This document shows positions 12,956-21,452 of a DNA stretch of 64,000 nt, piece after piece. A program made the position numbers and the translations under genes. The stretch spans positions 2,565,001-2,629,000 of the forward strand of contig NZ_CP119392.1 in assembly GCF_029224025.1 (NCBI RefSeq), read 5' to 3'. Each line of letters begins with the position of its first letter. The stretch's first letter is position 1. The notes under the pieces are model-generated. The model searched no databases. It was not told where the DNA came from and saw only the letters and a list, made by a program, of their open reading frames with translations. The stretch is from Rhodanobacter sp. AS-Z3 (GTDB taxonomy: Bacteria > Pseudomonadota > Gammaproteobacteria > Xanthomonadales > Rhodanobacteraceae).

Positions 12956-13708
12956 ATGTCGCCAGTCTTGCTGCACACGCTGTTCGAGGCACTGGCTTAC
13001 GCGATCGGCTTTCGCACCTTCCTGTGGACGCGTCGCCGACTGGCGCCGGCTGCATTTCAGCATGAAGACCACGTGGTCTGGGTGGGCGTAGGTGCCATCG
13101 TCGGCGCTGCGCTGGGCGCCAAGCTGTCGTTCTGGCTGGATGACCCGCTGACCGCGTTTGCCAACTTTCCCGACCTTCGCCATCTGCTGGAAGGCAAGTC
13201 GATCATCGGGGCACTGCTTGGTGGCGTGTTCGGTGTGGAGACCGCCAAGAAGATCGCAACGGCCCGCAATTCAACCGGCGATGCCTTCGTGTTGCCGCTG
13301 ACGCTGGGCATGTGCATCGGTCGGGTTGGCTGCTTTCTCGCCGGTCTTGGCGATCATACCTACGGTATGCCGACCTCCCTGCCGTGGGGTGTGGACTTCG
13401 GCGATGGTTTGCCACGCCACCCTACCCAACTCTACGAAATTGCCTTCCTGCTGGCCCAATACGGATTGATCCATTGGCGTCGCGACGTACTCACCATACC
13501 GGGTGATCGCTTCCGCGCTTTCATGGTCGGCTATCTGTTTTTTCGCCTGCTGGTCGAGTTCATCAAGCCAGTGTTCTATACCTACCCGGGTGGCCTGTCC
13601 GGGCTGCAGTGGTTATGCGTCGCCGGCCTGCTTTACTACGCGGGGGACATTCCACGTATCCTGCGAGCGTTATTCAGCCGGGGAAGCGGTGCATGGGAGC
13701 CAAGGTAA
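12956..13708 (+). CDS. Lgt-like (prolipoprotein diacylglyceryl transferase family) membrane protein
   Basis: A 250-residue polytopic membrane protein with about six hydrophobic segments and Lgt signatures: GRVGCFLAGL at 122-131, then W144-G and RHPTQLYE at 154-161. The catalytic-region motif of true Lgt (F-H-G-G) is replaced by SIIGALLGG at 82-90, so the essential histidine of E. coli Lgt is missing. That argues for a divergent paralogue acting on a different acceptor or lipid, not the housekeeping enzyme. The start at 12956 follows the oxygenase gene closely, and the 3' end overlaps the radical SAM gene by 16 bases. Confidence 0.8.
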   Translation: MSPVLLHTLFEALAYAIGFRTFLWTRRRLAPAAFQHEDHVVWVGVGAIVGAALGAKLSFWLDDPLTAFANFPDLRHLLEGKSIIGALLGGVFGVETAKKIATARNSTGDAFVLPLTLGMCIGRVGCFLAGLGDHTYGMPTSLPWGVDFGDGLPRHPTQLYEIAFLLAQYGLIHWRRDVLTIPGDRFRAFMVGYLFFRLLVEFIKPVFYTYPGGLSGLQWLCVAGLLYYAGDIPRILRALFSRGSGAWEPR

Positions 13709-15132
13709 GGCCGTATCTGTTTTACGACAGTGCCGTGTCGATCTGCACGACGTGCCTGCGCCGCGTCGAAGCAAAAATCCTGATCAAGGACGAGCGCGTC
13801 TATCTGGAAAAGTGGTGCCCGCATCACGGTCGCGAGCGCGTGCTGATCGCTGATGACGCAGCGTATTACCGCCAGTGCCGCGAGCTGTACATCAAGCCAC
13901 CCGAATTGCCGCAGCGCTTCAATACGCCGCAGCATTATGGTTGTCCGTATGACTGCGGTCTGTGCCCGGAGCACATGCAGCATTCCTGCTTGACCCTGGT
14001 CGAGATCACCGATCACTGCAATCTGCGTTGCCCGATCTGCTATGCCGACAGCGGCCCGCATCGCCCCGGCTTTCGAGACCTGGCCACGGTTGAACGTATG
14101 CTCGATGCCGTGGTGGCGAACGAAGGCGAGCCGGACGTCGTACAGATTTCCGGTGGCGAACCGACCCTGCATCCGGACTTCTTTGCCATTCTCGATGCCG
14201 CCAAGGCGCGGCCGATTCGCCATCTGATGGTCAACACCAACGGCTTGCGCATCGCCAAGGAGCCGGAATTCGCCGCACGGCTGGCCGCCTATCAACCCGG
14301 CTTCGAGCTTTACCTGCAGTTCGATTCGCTGCGCGATGAGGTACACAAGGATCTGCGCGGCGCCAAGCTGCGCGATATCCGACTGAAAGCGCTGGAACAT
14401 CTGAACCGGTACGACATCTCCACCACCTTGGTCGTGACGGTGAAGAAAGGCCTCAACGATGGCGAACTGGGCGAGATCATCGACTTCGCGTTGACCCAGC
14501 CGTGCGTGCGCGGGGTGACCTTTCAGCCCATCCAGGCCGCTGGCCGTCTGGAAGGCTATGACCCGGAACACAATCGCCTGACCTTGAGCGAAGTGCGTCG
14601 GGGCATTCTGGAACAGAGCACGTTGTTCCAGCCGGATGACCTGATTCCGGTACCGTGCAATCCCGACTGCCTGGCCATGGCCTACGCGCTGAAAGTCGGC
14701 GACCAGGTAGTGCCGTTGACCCGTTTTGTCTCACCCGAAACGCTGGTCAGCAAAGGCCGCAACACCATCGTGGTAGAACGTGACGAAGAGCTGCGCGCAC
14801 ACGTATTCGAGCTGTTTGCGACCAACCACTCACCCGAGTCACAGGCTTGTTCGCTCGCCGACTTGCTCTGTTGTCTGCCGCAGGTGCAGGCTCCGGCGGA
14901 TCTTGGCTATCGCAACGTATTCCGCATTCTGATCATGCAGTTCATCGACGCCCACGGCTTTGATCTGCGCGCTGTGAAGAAATCCTGCGTGCATATCGCC
15001 CAGCCCGACGGTCGGATCATTCCGTTCGATACCTTCAACCTGTTTTATCGCGACGACAAGGCCGCCACGCTGGCAAAGTTGCGGCGCGAGATCGACCAGA
15101 CCCGTGCCATCGAGGAGCAATCGCATGAGTGA
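13693..15132 (+). CDS. Radical SAM protein of the tetraether-synthase-like (Tes/MJ0619) type
   Basis: A 479-residue protein. An N-terminal Cys-rich part (C18-x2-C21, C42-P-H-H) precedes a second set (C84, C88, C91, C99). Next comes the radical SAM CxxxCxxC (C109, C113, C116 in CNLRCPICYA) and the GGEPTLHPD SAM-binding motif. More cysteines lie near residues 317-321 and 400-408. The block GLCPEHMQHSCLTLVEITD leading into the cluster is characteristic of the MJ0619 group, which includes archaeal Tes, the enzyme that joins lipid tails. Lipid chemistry is inferred from this and from the Lgt-like neighbour. ATG at 13693 lies inside the previous gene. Confidence 0.85.
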   Translation: MGAKVRPYLFYDSAVSICTTCLRRVEAKILIKDERVYLEKWCPHHGRERVLIADDAAYYRQCRELYIKPPELPQRFNTPQHYGCPYDCGLCPEHMQHSCLTLVEITDHCNLRCPICYADSGPHRPGFRDLATVERMLDAVVANEGEPDVVQISGGEPTLHPDFFAILDAAKARPIRHLMVNTNGLRIAKEPEFAARLAAYQPGFELYLQFDSLRDEVHKDLRGAKLRDIRLKALEHLNRYDISTTLVVTVKKGLNDGELGEIIDFALTQPCVRGVTFQPIQAAGRLEGYDPEHNRLTLSEVRRGILEQSTLFQPDDLIPVPCNPDCLAMAYALKVGDQVVPLTRFVSPETLVSKGRNTIVVERDEELRAHVFELFATNHSPESQACSLADLLCCLPQVQAPADLGYRNVFRILIMQFIDAHGFDLRAVKKSCVHIAQPDGRIIPFDTFNLFYRDDKAATLAKLRREIDQTRAIEEQSHE

Positions 15133-15460
15133 GATGCGCCTGGAACCACCAACCTCCGCGCCGCCGCCGTTCCCGCCAGACGAACCACGGCCAGGCGGTG
15201 GCTCACTGGCTGCTGGCGTCGCTCTGGCATGGGCCGTGATGATCATTGGCGAAATGCTGATCCTATTGACGCACAGCTTCGGCATGATGCTCGGCGGCAT
15301 GTTGCTGCCGCCGGTAGCGATCGTCGCGTGGGGCCTTGTCCTGCTCAATGGCAGCAAGCCGCGCACGGGCAAGGGCTTGTTGCTCGGCCTGGTATCGATT
15401 GTGGCTGTCGTGTTGCTGCTGGTCGCTGCCTGTTTCGGGCTGATCAGCAACTACCACTGA
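15125..15460 (+). CDS. Small two-segment membrane protein of the radical SAM operon
   Basis: A 111-residue protein: a proline-rich cytoplasmic head (residues 9-25), then three hydrophobic stretches, about 29-50, 53-74 and 84-107, separated by a short basic loop (SKPRTGKG). I do not recognise a family. The ATG at 15125 overlaps the radical SAM stop by eight bases and has a GAGGAG ribosome-binding site 7 bases upstream, so it is translationally coupled and probably works with the upstream genes, perhaps as a membrane anchor. It converges on dapB. Confidence 0.75.
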   Translation: MSEMRLEPPTSAPPPFPPDEPRPGGGSLAAGVALAWAVMIIGEMLILLTHSFGMMLGGMLLPPVAIVAWGLVLLNGSKPRTGKGLLLGLVSIVAVVLLLVAACFGLISNYH

Positions 15461-15474
15461 GCACGTCACGTCGG

Positions 15475-16275
15475 TCAGCGTGGCGCGGCGATAACGTCCT
15501 CGAGCTGCCACTGACCGGCTTTCTGGCCGGCAAGCCAGCCAGCCGCCTGTAGCGCTCCGCGGGCAAAGATCGAGCGATCGGTGGCACGGTGAGACAGCTC
15601 CAGCCGCTCACCGCTGCCGATCAGCATGGCCGTGTGCTCGCCGACAATGTCGCCGCCGCGCACCACCGCGAAGCCGATGCTTCCATCGGCCCGCTCGCCG
15701 GTCTGGCCTTCGCGACTGTAGACCGCGGTTGCTTCCAGCGTCGTCTGGCGCGCATCGGCGGCAGCGCGACCTAGGGCCAACGCGGTACCCGACGGCGCGT
15801 CCTGCTTGCGCCCATGGTGCGCTTCGACGATTTCGAGATCCCATGCTGGCAGTGCGGCCGCCGCATCGCGCAATAAACGCGTCAGCAGTGCCACACCCAG
15901 GCTGAAATTGGCAGCACGCAGGATCGCCATGTGATGGCCTGCATCGGTCAGACGATCTTCCAGTACCGCATCAACGCCGGTGGTACCGCTGACCAGGGCG
16001 ACGCGGTGTTGCAGGCAATGATCGAGTGCCGCCGACAACGCCGCTGGACTGCTGAAATCAATCACCACGTCGACCACCGGCGCCGCCGACCAGCTATGTG
16101 CATAGCGCAGATTGCTGGCCGTCAGCGGCGCCACCAACTGGCCGTCGTCGGGTGAGTCGGGCGCCACTACCGCATGTGCCAACTCGAAGCGACGATCCTC
16201 GCGCAGCAGCTCCAGCAAGGCGCGACCCATGCGGCCAGAAGCACCGTTGATGGCGAGGCGAACGGGATGGGTCAT
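15475..16275 (-). CDS. dapB: 4-hydroxy-tetrahydrodipicolinate reductase
   Basis: A 266-residue enzyme with the NAD(P)H-binding GASGRMGRAL at residues 11-20 and the DapB signature EAHHGRKQDAPSGTAL containing the catalytic His and Lys. It reduces hydroxy-tetrahydrodipicolinate in the lysine/diaminopimelate pathway. It lies 55 bases after dnaJ on the same strand and may be read from the heat-shock operon, a layout also seen in Xanthomonas. Confidence 0.96.
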   Translation of the reverse strand: MTHPVRLAINGASGRMGRALLELLREDRRFELAHAVVAPDSPDDGQLVAPLTASNLRYAHSWSAAPVVDVVIDFSSPAALSAALDHCLQHRVALVSGTTGVDAVLEDRLTDAGHHMAILRAANFSLGVALLTRLLRDAAAALPAWDLEIVEAHHGRKQDAPSGTALALGRAAADARQTTLEATAVYSREGQTGERADGSIGFAVVRGGDIVGEHTAMLIGSGERLELSHRATDRSIFARGALQAAGWLAGQKAGQWQLEDVIAAPR

Positions 16276-16330
16276 CAGCGGCGCACTCCAGTGACTTGAT
16301 CAACAGAAGCTGGCCGCAGGCCAGCCGGCT

Positions 16331-17458
16331 TCATGCGGTAACTTTCGACCAGAACTTCTTCACGCCATCGACCCAGCCATTCGCGCGCGGGGTGTGCTTG
16401 CTGGCATCGCTGCCGCCAAAGGTGGCTTCCAGCGACTCCAGCAACTCGCGCTGCTGCTTGGTCAGCCGCACCGGTGTTTCCACCACGACCCGACAGATCA
16501 GATCGCCATGACGACTGGCGCGCACCGACTTGACGCCGCGACCGCGCAGGCGGAATTGTGTACCGGTCTGGGTTTCCTGCGGAATGCTGATCGGCACTTC
16601 GCCTTCCAGCGTCGGCACCGGCAGTTCGGCACCCAAAGCGGCCTGCGAGAAACGGATTGGCAGTTCGCAATACAGATCATTGCCATCGCGCTGGAAGATC
16701 GCGTGTTCGCGCACCTGCACTTCCACGTACAAATCACCGGCCGGCGCGCCAGAAGGCCCGGCCTCGCCCTGCCCGGTCAGGCGGATGCGATCACCGTTGT
16801 CGACGCCCTCGGGAATCTGCACCGAAAGCGTGCGGGTTTCCTCGATACGGCCTTCGCCATGGCATTTCTTGCATGGCTTCTCGATCGTCTGGCCGCTGCC
16901 GCTGCAATGCGGACAGGCCTGCTGGATCGAGAAGATGCCGTTCTGCATGCGCACCTGACCGTGGCCATGGCAGGTCTTGCACTTGCTGACCTTGCCGTCC
17001 TCCGAACCACTGCCGTTGCAGTGGTGGCAGTTGACCTGGGTGGGAATCTCGATCTGTCGGCTGACGCCGAATACGGCTTCTTCCAGATCCAGCTGCATGA
17101 TGTAGCGAAGGTCGGCGCCACGGCGCGGCCGGCCCCGTCCACCGCCGGCACGGCCAAAAATATCGCCGAAAATATCGCCGAAGATGTCACCGACGTCGCC
17201 AAACCCGGCGCCCCCACGACCGCCCATGCCGTGCTCGAACGCGGCATGACCGTGCTGGTCATACATACCTCGTTTCTGCGCGTCGGACAGCACTTCGTAG
17301 GCCTCTTTGGCCTCCTTGAACTTGTCCTGCGCTGCGGGATCGTCCGGGCAGCGGTCCGGGTGATATTTCATCGCGAGCCGGCGAAAGGCTTTCTTCAGCT
17401 CGGCTTCGTTGGCGCTGCGCTCACAGCCCAACACCTCGTAGTAGTCACGTTTGCTCAT
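16331..17458 (-). CDS. dnaJ: Chaperone DnaJ (Hsp40)
   Basis: A 375-residue type I J-protein: J domain with the HPD triad in [10 protein letters not shown], a Gly/Phe-rich linker ([20 protein letters not shown]), four CxxCxGxG zinc motifs ([32 protein letters not shown]) and a C-terminal substrate-binding region. It delivers unfolded clients to DnaK and stimulates its ATPase. The start [11 protein letters not shown] at 17458 is the family start. The gap to dnaK contains an imperfect hairpin that could set the dnaK:dnaJ ratio. Confidence 0.97.
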   Translation of the reverse strand: MSKRDYYEVLGCERSANEAELKKAFRRLAMKYHPDRCPDDPAAQDKFKEAKEAYEVLSDAQKRGMYDQHGHAAFEHGMGGRGGAGFGDVGDIFGDIFGDIFGRAGGGRGRPRRGADLRYIMQLDLEEAVFGVSRQIEIPTQVNCHHCNGSGSEDGKVSKCKTCHGHGQVRMQNGIFSIQQACPHCSGSGQTIEKPCKKCHGEGRIEETRTLSVQIPEGVDNGDRIRLTGQGEAGPSGAPAGDLYVEVQVREHAIFQRDGNDLYCELPIRFSQAALGAELPVPTLEGEVPISIPQETQTGTQFRLRGRGVKSVRASRHGDLICRVVVETPVRLTKQQRELLESLEATFGGSDASKHTPRANGWVDGVKKFWSKVTA

Positions 17459-17506
17459 TGATACATCCACACTGCCTGTCACGCCCCTGTCCTGCACTCA
17501 ACAAAC

Positions 17507-17538
17507 AGCCCACGCCGGGAGAATTCCCGACGCGGGCT
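17507..17538 (-). terminator. Imperfect hairpin between dnaK and dnaJ
   Basis: Two 14-base arms (17507-17520 and 17525-17538) pair with two mismatches around a GAAT/ATTC loop. On the minus strand GTTTGTTG follows. It is probably an attenuating or mRNA-processing hairpin rather than a full terminator, as dnaJ follows 50 bases on. Confidence 0.4.
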
Positions 17539-17572
17539 GGTTCATCGGCGGTGCCGATGACGATGCCGAAGC

Positions 17573-19489
17573 TTACTTGTCGTCTTTTACTTCGGTAAAT
17601 TCGGCGTCGACCACGTCGTCCGGCTGGGCCGAGCCGCCCGGTGCAGACTGCGTACCGGTATCAGCCTGGCCACCGCCTTGAGCGGCGGCGTGCAAGGCCT
17701 GCGCGACCTGCTCCAGTTTCTCGACTTTGGCTTCGATCGCCGCCTTGTCGTCGCCATCCTTGACCTTCTCCAGGTCAGACAACGCGCCTTCGATGGTGCT
17801 GAGCTGATCACTCGGCACCTTGTCGCCGTGATCCTTCATCGCGCTGCGGGTGGCGTGCACCAGCTGGTCGGCCTTGTTGCGCGTGCTGACCAGTTCGTGG
17901 AACTTCCGGTCTTCTTCCTTGTTCGCCTCGGCGTCGGCGACCATGCGCTGGATCTCTTCATCGGACAAGCCCGAGCCGGCCTTGATCTCGATTTTCTGTT
18001 CCTTGCCGGTTTTCTTGTCCTTGGCCGACACGTGCAGAATACCGTTCGCGTCGATGTCGAAGGTGACCTCGACCTGCGGCATGCCGCGCGGCGCCGGATC
18101 GATACCCTGCAGGTCGAACTTGCCCAATGACTTGTTGGCACTGGCCCGCTCGCGCTCACCCTGCAACACATGCACGGTTACCGCGGTCTGGTTGTCGTCA
18201 GCCGTCGAGAAAGTCTGCGAGGCCTTGGTCGGCACTGTGGTGTTCTTCTCGATCAGCTTGGTCATCACGCCACCCATCGTCTCGATACCGAGCGACAGCG
18301 GAGTGACGTCGAGCAGCAACACGTCCTTGACCGTGCCACCCAGCACGCCGCCCTGGATCGCTGCGCCCACGGCAACCGCTTCGTCCGGGTTGACGTCCTT
18401 GCGCGGGTCCTTGCCGAAGAAGTCCTTCACCGCTTCCTGCACCTTCGGCATGCGAGTCTGGCCGCCGACCAGGATCACGTCGTTGATGTCGGACACGCGC
18501 AAGCCGGCGTCATTCAACGCGGTGCGGCACGGCTCGATGGTGCGCTTGACCAGGTCTTCGACCAGTGCTTCGAGCTTGGCCCGGGTCAGCTTGATGTTGA
18601 GGTGCTTCGGACCAGATGCGTCGGCCGTCACGTACGGCAGGTTCACGTCGGTCTGATGATTGGTAGACAGCTCGATCTTGGCGCGCTCGGCAGCGTCCTT
18701 CAGGCGCTGCAACGCGAGCGGGTCCTTGCGCAGGTCGATGCCCTGCTCCTTCTGGAATTCCTCGACCAGATAGTCAATGACGCGCATGTCGAAGTCTTCG
18801 CCACCGAGGAAAGTGTCGCCATTGGTGGCCAGCACTTCGAACTGCTTCTCGCCGTCGACTTCGGCGATCTCGATGATCGACACGTCAAACGTACCGCCGC
18901 CCAGGTCGTAAACCGCGATCTTGCGATCACCGCCCTTCTTGTCCAGGCCATAGGCCAACGCGGCCGCAGTCGGCTCATTGATGATGCGCTTGACGTCGAG
19001 GCCGGCGATCTTGCCGGCATCCTTGGTTGCCTGACGCTGGCTGTCGTTGAAGTAGGCCGGCACGGTGATCACCGCTTCCGTGATCGTCTCGCCCAGATAG
19101 TCCTCGGCGGTCTTCTTCATCTTCATCAGCACTTTCGCAGCAATCTCCTGCGGCGCCATCTTTTTGCCGTCGGAGGTCTGCACCCAGGCGTCGCCGTTGT
19201 CATGCGCAACAATCGCGAACGGAACAATGTTCAGGTCTTTCTGGACTTCAGCGTCGGTGAACTTGCGGCCAATCAGGCGCTTCACCGCGTAGAAGGTGTT
19301 CTTCGGATTGGTCACGCCCTGGCGCTTGGCCGACGCGCCGACCAGCACTTCACCGTCCTTGTTGAAAGCGACAATGGACGGCGTGGTGCGATCGCCTTCC
19401 GAGTTCTCGATGACCTTGGCTGACGTGCCGTCCATGACGGACACGCAGGAGTTGGTCGTACCCAGGTCGATGCCGATGATCTTGCCCAT
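17573..19489 (-). CDS. dnaK: Chaperone DnaK (Hsp70)
   Basis: A 638-residue Hsp70: nucleotide-binding domain with [11 protein letters not shown] at the start and [11 protein letters not shown] near residue 196, a linker, then a substrate-binding domain ending in an acidic tail ([13 protein letters not shown]). It folds and disaggregates proteins in an ATP cycle with DnaJ and GrpE. The start is the ATG at 19489 (MGKIIG), with GGAG nine bases upstream; an in-frame TTG two codons earlier is less likely. A near-consensus sigma-32 promoter lies about 55 bases upstream. Confidence 0.98.
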   Translation of the reverse strand: MGKIIGIDLGTTNSCVSVMDGTSAKVIENSEGDRTTPSIVAFNKDGEVLVGASAKRQGVTNPKNTFYAVKRLIGRKFTDAEVQKDLNIVPFAIVAHDNGDAWVQTSDGKKMAPQEIAAKVLMKMKKTAEDYLGETITEAVITVPAYFNDSQRQATKDAGKIAGLDVKRIINEPTAAALAYGLDKKGGDRKIAVYDLGGGTFDVSIIEIAEVDGEKQFEVLATNGDTFLGGEDFDMRVIDYLVEEFQKEQGIDLRKDPLALQRLKDAAERAKIELSTNHQTDVNLPYVTADASGPKHLNIKLTRAKLEALVEDLVKRTIEPCRTALNDAGLRVSDINDVILVGGQTRMPKVQEAVKDFFGKDPRKDVNPDEAVAVGAAIQGGVLGGTVKDVLLLDVTPLSLGIETMGGVMTKLIEKNTTVPTKASQTFSTADDNQTAVTVHVLQGERERASANKSLGKFDLQGIDPAPRGMPQVEVTFDIDANGILHVSAKDKKTGKEQKIEIKAGSGLSDEEIQRMVADAEANKEEDRKFHELVSTRNKADQLVHATRSAMKDHGDKVPSDQLSTIEGALSDLEKVKDGDDKAAIEAKVEKLEQVAQALHAAAQGGGQADTGTQSAPGGSAQPDDVVDAEFTEVKDDK

Positions 19490-19541
19490 GTTCAATCTCT
19501 CCAGAAAATTTTTGCGGCCCCCGCGGCCGCGATAGGTTTTC

Positions 19542-19569
19542 AGATGGGGGTCTGCTCTGGCGATTCAAT
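19542..19569 (-). promoter_or_regulatory. Sigma-32-type heat-shock promoter of dnaK
   Basis: On the minus strand the -35-like ATTGAAT (19563-19569) is followed after 13 bases by CCCCATCT (19542-19549), a full match to the sigma-32 -10 consensus CCCCATnT. It would add dnaK transcripts independent of hrcA-grpE. Confidence 0.7.
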
Positions 19570-19644
19570 GCCGGCAAGACCCCGAATGTGTGTTTTTGCG
19601 TTCCACTGGCGCGCCATTCAGGCAAGCGCCAGAGTTAATGACGT

Positions 19645-20178
19645 TCAGTCTTTCGCTACCGAGACCAAGGCGGGACGCAGCAGGCGATCGTTCAATACAT
19701 AGCCTTTTTGCAGCACGCTGACCACCGTACCGGGCGCCTGACCGGGTGCCTCCACCATGCTCACCGCATGATGCCGTTCCGGGTCCAGCGGCTGACCCAG
19801 CGGATCGACCTGGGCCATGCCGTGGTTCTCGCCCACTTTCAGCAAGGCCTTCAACGTCAACCCAAGACCTTCGCGCATCGACGCCACATCGCCACCGGCG
19901 GTCGCCAAGCCGCTCTCCAGCCCGTCATAGACCGGCAACAATTCGCCAAGCAGTTTCTCGTTGGCAAACCGGCGCGCCTGCTCCAGATCCCGGTGCAGGC
20001 GGCGACGCTGATTGTCCAGCTCGGCGTGTTCGCGCAACACCGTCTCACGCAGTTCGGCGTTACTGGCTTCCAGTTCGGCCACCCGTGCCTGCAAGGCTTC
20101 CGGGCTGATGTGCGTCGTGTCGTCGGCCTGGCCGTCGACCGGCATGTCACCCGACGCATACGGATCGTTGTTCTGCAT
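19645..20178 (-). CDS. grpE: Nucleotide exchange factor GrpE
   Basis: A 177-residue protein: an acidic, disordered N-terminus, a long coiled-coil helix (about residues 32-90, VAELEASNAELRETVLREHAEL), and the GrpE beta domain with VDPLGQPLDPERHHAVSM and VLQKGYVLNDRLLRPA. It releases ADP from DnaK. The start ATG at 20178 has GGAG five bases upstream; a GTG two codons earlier is a poorer fit. It is the second gene of hrcA-grpE-dnaK-dnaJ. Confidence 0.96.
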   Translation of the reverse strand: MQNNDPYASGDMPVDGQADDTTHISPEALQARVAELEASNAELRETVLREHAELDNQRRRLHRDLEQARRFANEKLLGELLPVYDGLESGLATAGGDVASMREGLGLTLKALLKVGENHGMAQVDPLGQPLDPERHHAVSMVEAPGQAPGTVVSVLQKGYVLNDRLLRPALVSVAKD

Positions 20179-20257
20179 GTTCACTCCAAACGATAGTCGT
20201 GGTCGACACGGATGCCGACCGCCCAGATTTTGCGAGAAGTCCCGCCTCCCGCAGCGG

Positions 20258-21328
20258 TTATAGGGTCGTAGCGGCGCGATTCAAGGCGTCACTGAGCAAT
20301 CCGGCCGTCGCCTGTACCACCGGGATCACCCGCTCGTAAGCCATGCGCGTCGGGCCAATGACCCCAACGGCGCCCAAAACACGCCCTTGTGCGCCATAGC
20401 TGGCAGTCACCACGCTGCAGCCATCCAGCGCGGTAAAGCCGGATTCCTCACCAATGAACAAGCGCATTCCAGGCGCTCGTGCACAGACTTCCATCAGCTG
20501 CAGCAACTCGTTCTTTTGCTGGAATGCCTCGAACAAATCGCGCATGCGCTGCATGTCGGCCAGTTCGGCATAACCCATCAGATTGGTCTGGCCACTGACC
20601 AGCATGTCCGGTCCGGCGGCGCCATTTGCCGCCGGGGCGAACGAGGCGGTAGCCAGTTCGACCGTGCTGGACAGCAGCTGATTGAGCTCACTGCCTGCCT
20701 TGCGTACCTCGGACAGCAAGTGGGCGCGGATATCGTCAACCCGGAAACCGACAAAGTGGCTGTTGAGGTAATTCGCTGCGCGCTCCAGCTCGCTGCCATC
20801 CAGCGGCTTGGCCAACTGCACGATGCGGTTCTGCACCTGATTGTCGCTGAACACCAGAATGACCAGCACTCGCGCATCCGGCAACGAGACGAAATCAATA
20901 TGCCGCAACGGAAAGTCGGCCTGGCGAGGTACCGTCACCACGCCGGCAAAATGGGTCATCGCCGACAGCAGGCTGGACACATTGCCCAGCAGATCACGCG
21001 TGGTGCTCGGACCCGTCGGCAGTTCGCGCTGCAGGCGCGCCATTTCCGCCTGCGGCAACGGTTGCAGTTCAATCAGGCTGTCGACAAACAGCCGCAGTCC
21101 GCGCGGCGTCGGCACGCGGCCTGCGGAGGTGTGCGGCGAGGCAACCAGCCCGGCCTCTTCCAGGTCAGCCATGATGTTGCGAATGGTCGCCGCACTGACA
21201 TCCAGGCCGGATGATCGCGACAACGTCCGTGAGCCGACCGGCTCGCCGTCGATCAGGTATTGCGCAATCAGCGTTCGCAACAGGTTGCGTGCGCGTGCGT
21301 CGAGGTCATGGCCGTGCCGGTTTGTCAT
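20258..21328 (-). CDS. hrcA: Heat-inducible transcription repressor HrcA
   Basis: A 356-residue repressor with an N-terminal winged helix (GSRTLSRSSGLDVSAATIRNIM) followed by the HrcA signature MADLEEAGLVASPHTSAGRVPT and a GAF-like dimerisation domain. HrcA binds CIRCE operators, typically at groESL. No CIRCE element is visible in front of this operon, so here it may be controlled by sigma-32 and regulate groESL elsewhere, as is described in Xanthomonas. It is first in the heat-shock operon. Confidence 0.95.
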   Translation of the reverse strand: MTNRHGHDLDARARNLLRTLIAQYLIDGEPVGSRTLSRSSGLDVSAATIRNIMADLEEAGLVASPHTSAGRVPTPRGLRLFVDSLIELQPLPQAEMARLQRELPTGPSTTRDLLGNVSSLLSAMTHFAGVVTVPRQADFPLRHIDFVSLPDARVLVILVFSDNQVQNRIVQLAKPLDGSELERAANYLNSHFVGFRVDDIRAHLLSEVRKAGSELNQLLSSTVELATASFAPAANGAAGPDMLVSGQTNLMGYAELADMQRMRDLFEAFQQKNELLQLMEVCARAPGMRLFIGEESGFTALDGCSVVTASYGAQGRVLGAVGVIGPTRMAYERVIPVVQATAGLLSDALNRAATTL

Positions 21329-21359
21329 GCTGAGTGTTGCAGTCCGTGAGACTACACAG

Positions 21360-21388
21360 AAATAAGGTCTGCGCGCGCGCCTTGCAAG
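21360..21388 (-). promoter_or_regulatory. Sigma-32-type promoter of hrcA
   Basis: On the minus strand CTTGCAA (21382-21388, one mismatch to CTTGAAA) and CCTTATTT (21360-21367, six of eight matches to CCCCATnT) are separated by 14 bases. The pair lies 31 bases upstream of the hrcA start. Confidence 0.6.
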
Positions 21389-21452
21389 TGAAACCTGTCC
21401 AGCGACCCGCAGGCTCCCGCTACAATCCCATCACTTCCTGATCAAGCCTGCC

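Noticed and set aside
12956..13708. Housekeeping Lgt
   Set aside because: The essential His motif is replaced and the context is a radical SAM operon, so the gene symbol lgt was not given.
21329..21452. CIRCE operator or LexA box between hrcA and recN
   Set aside because: No TTAGCACTC/GAGTGCTAA repeat and no recognisable LexA palindrome is present; only the sigma-32-like pair was kept.
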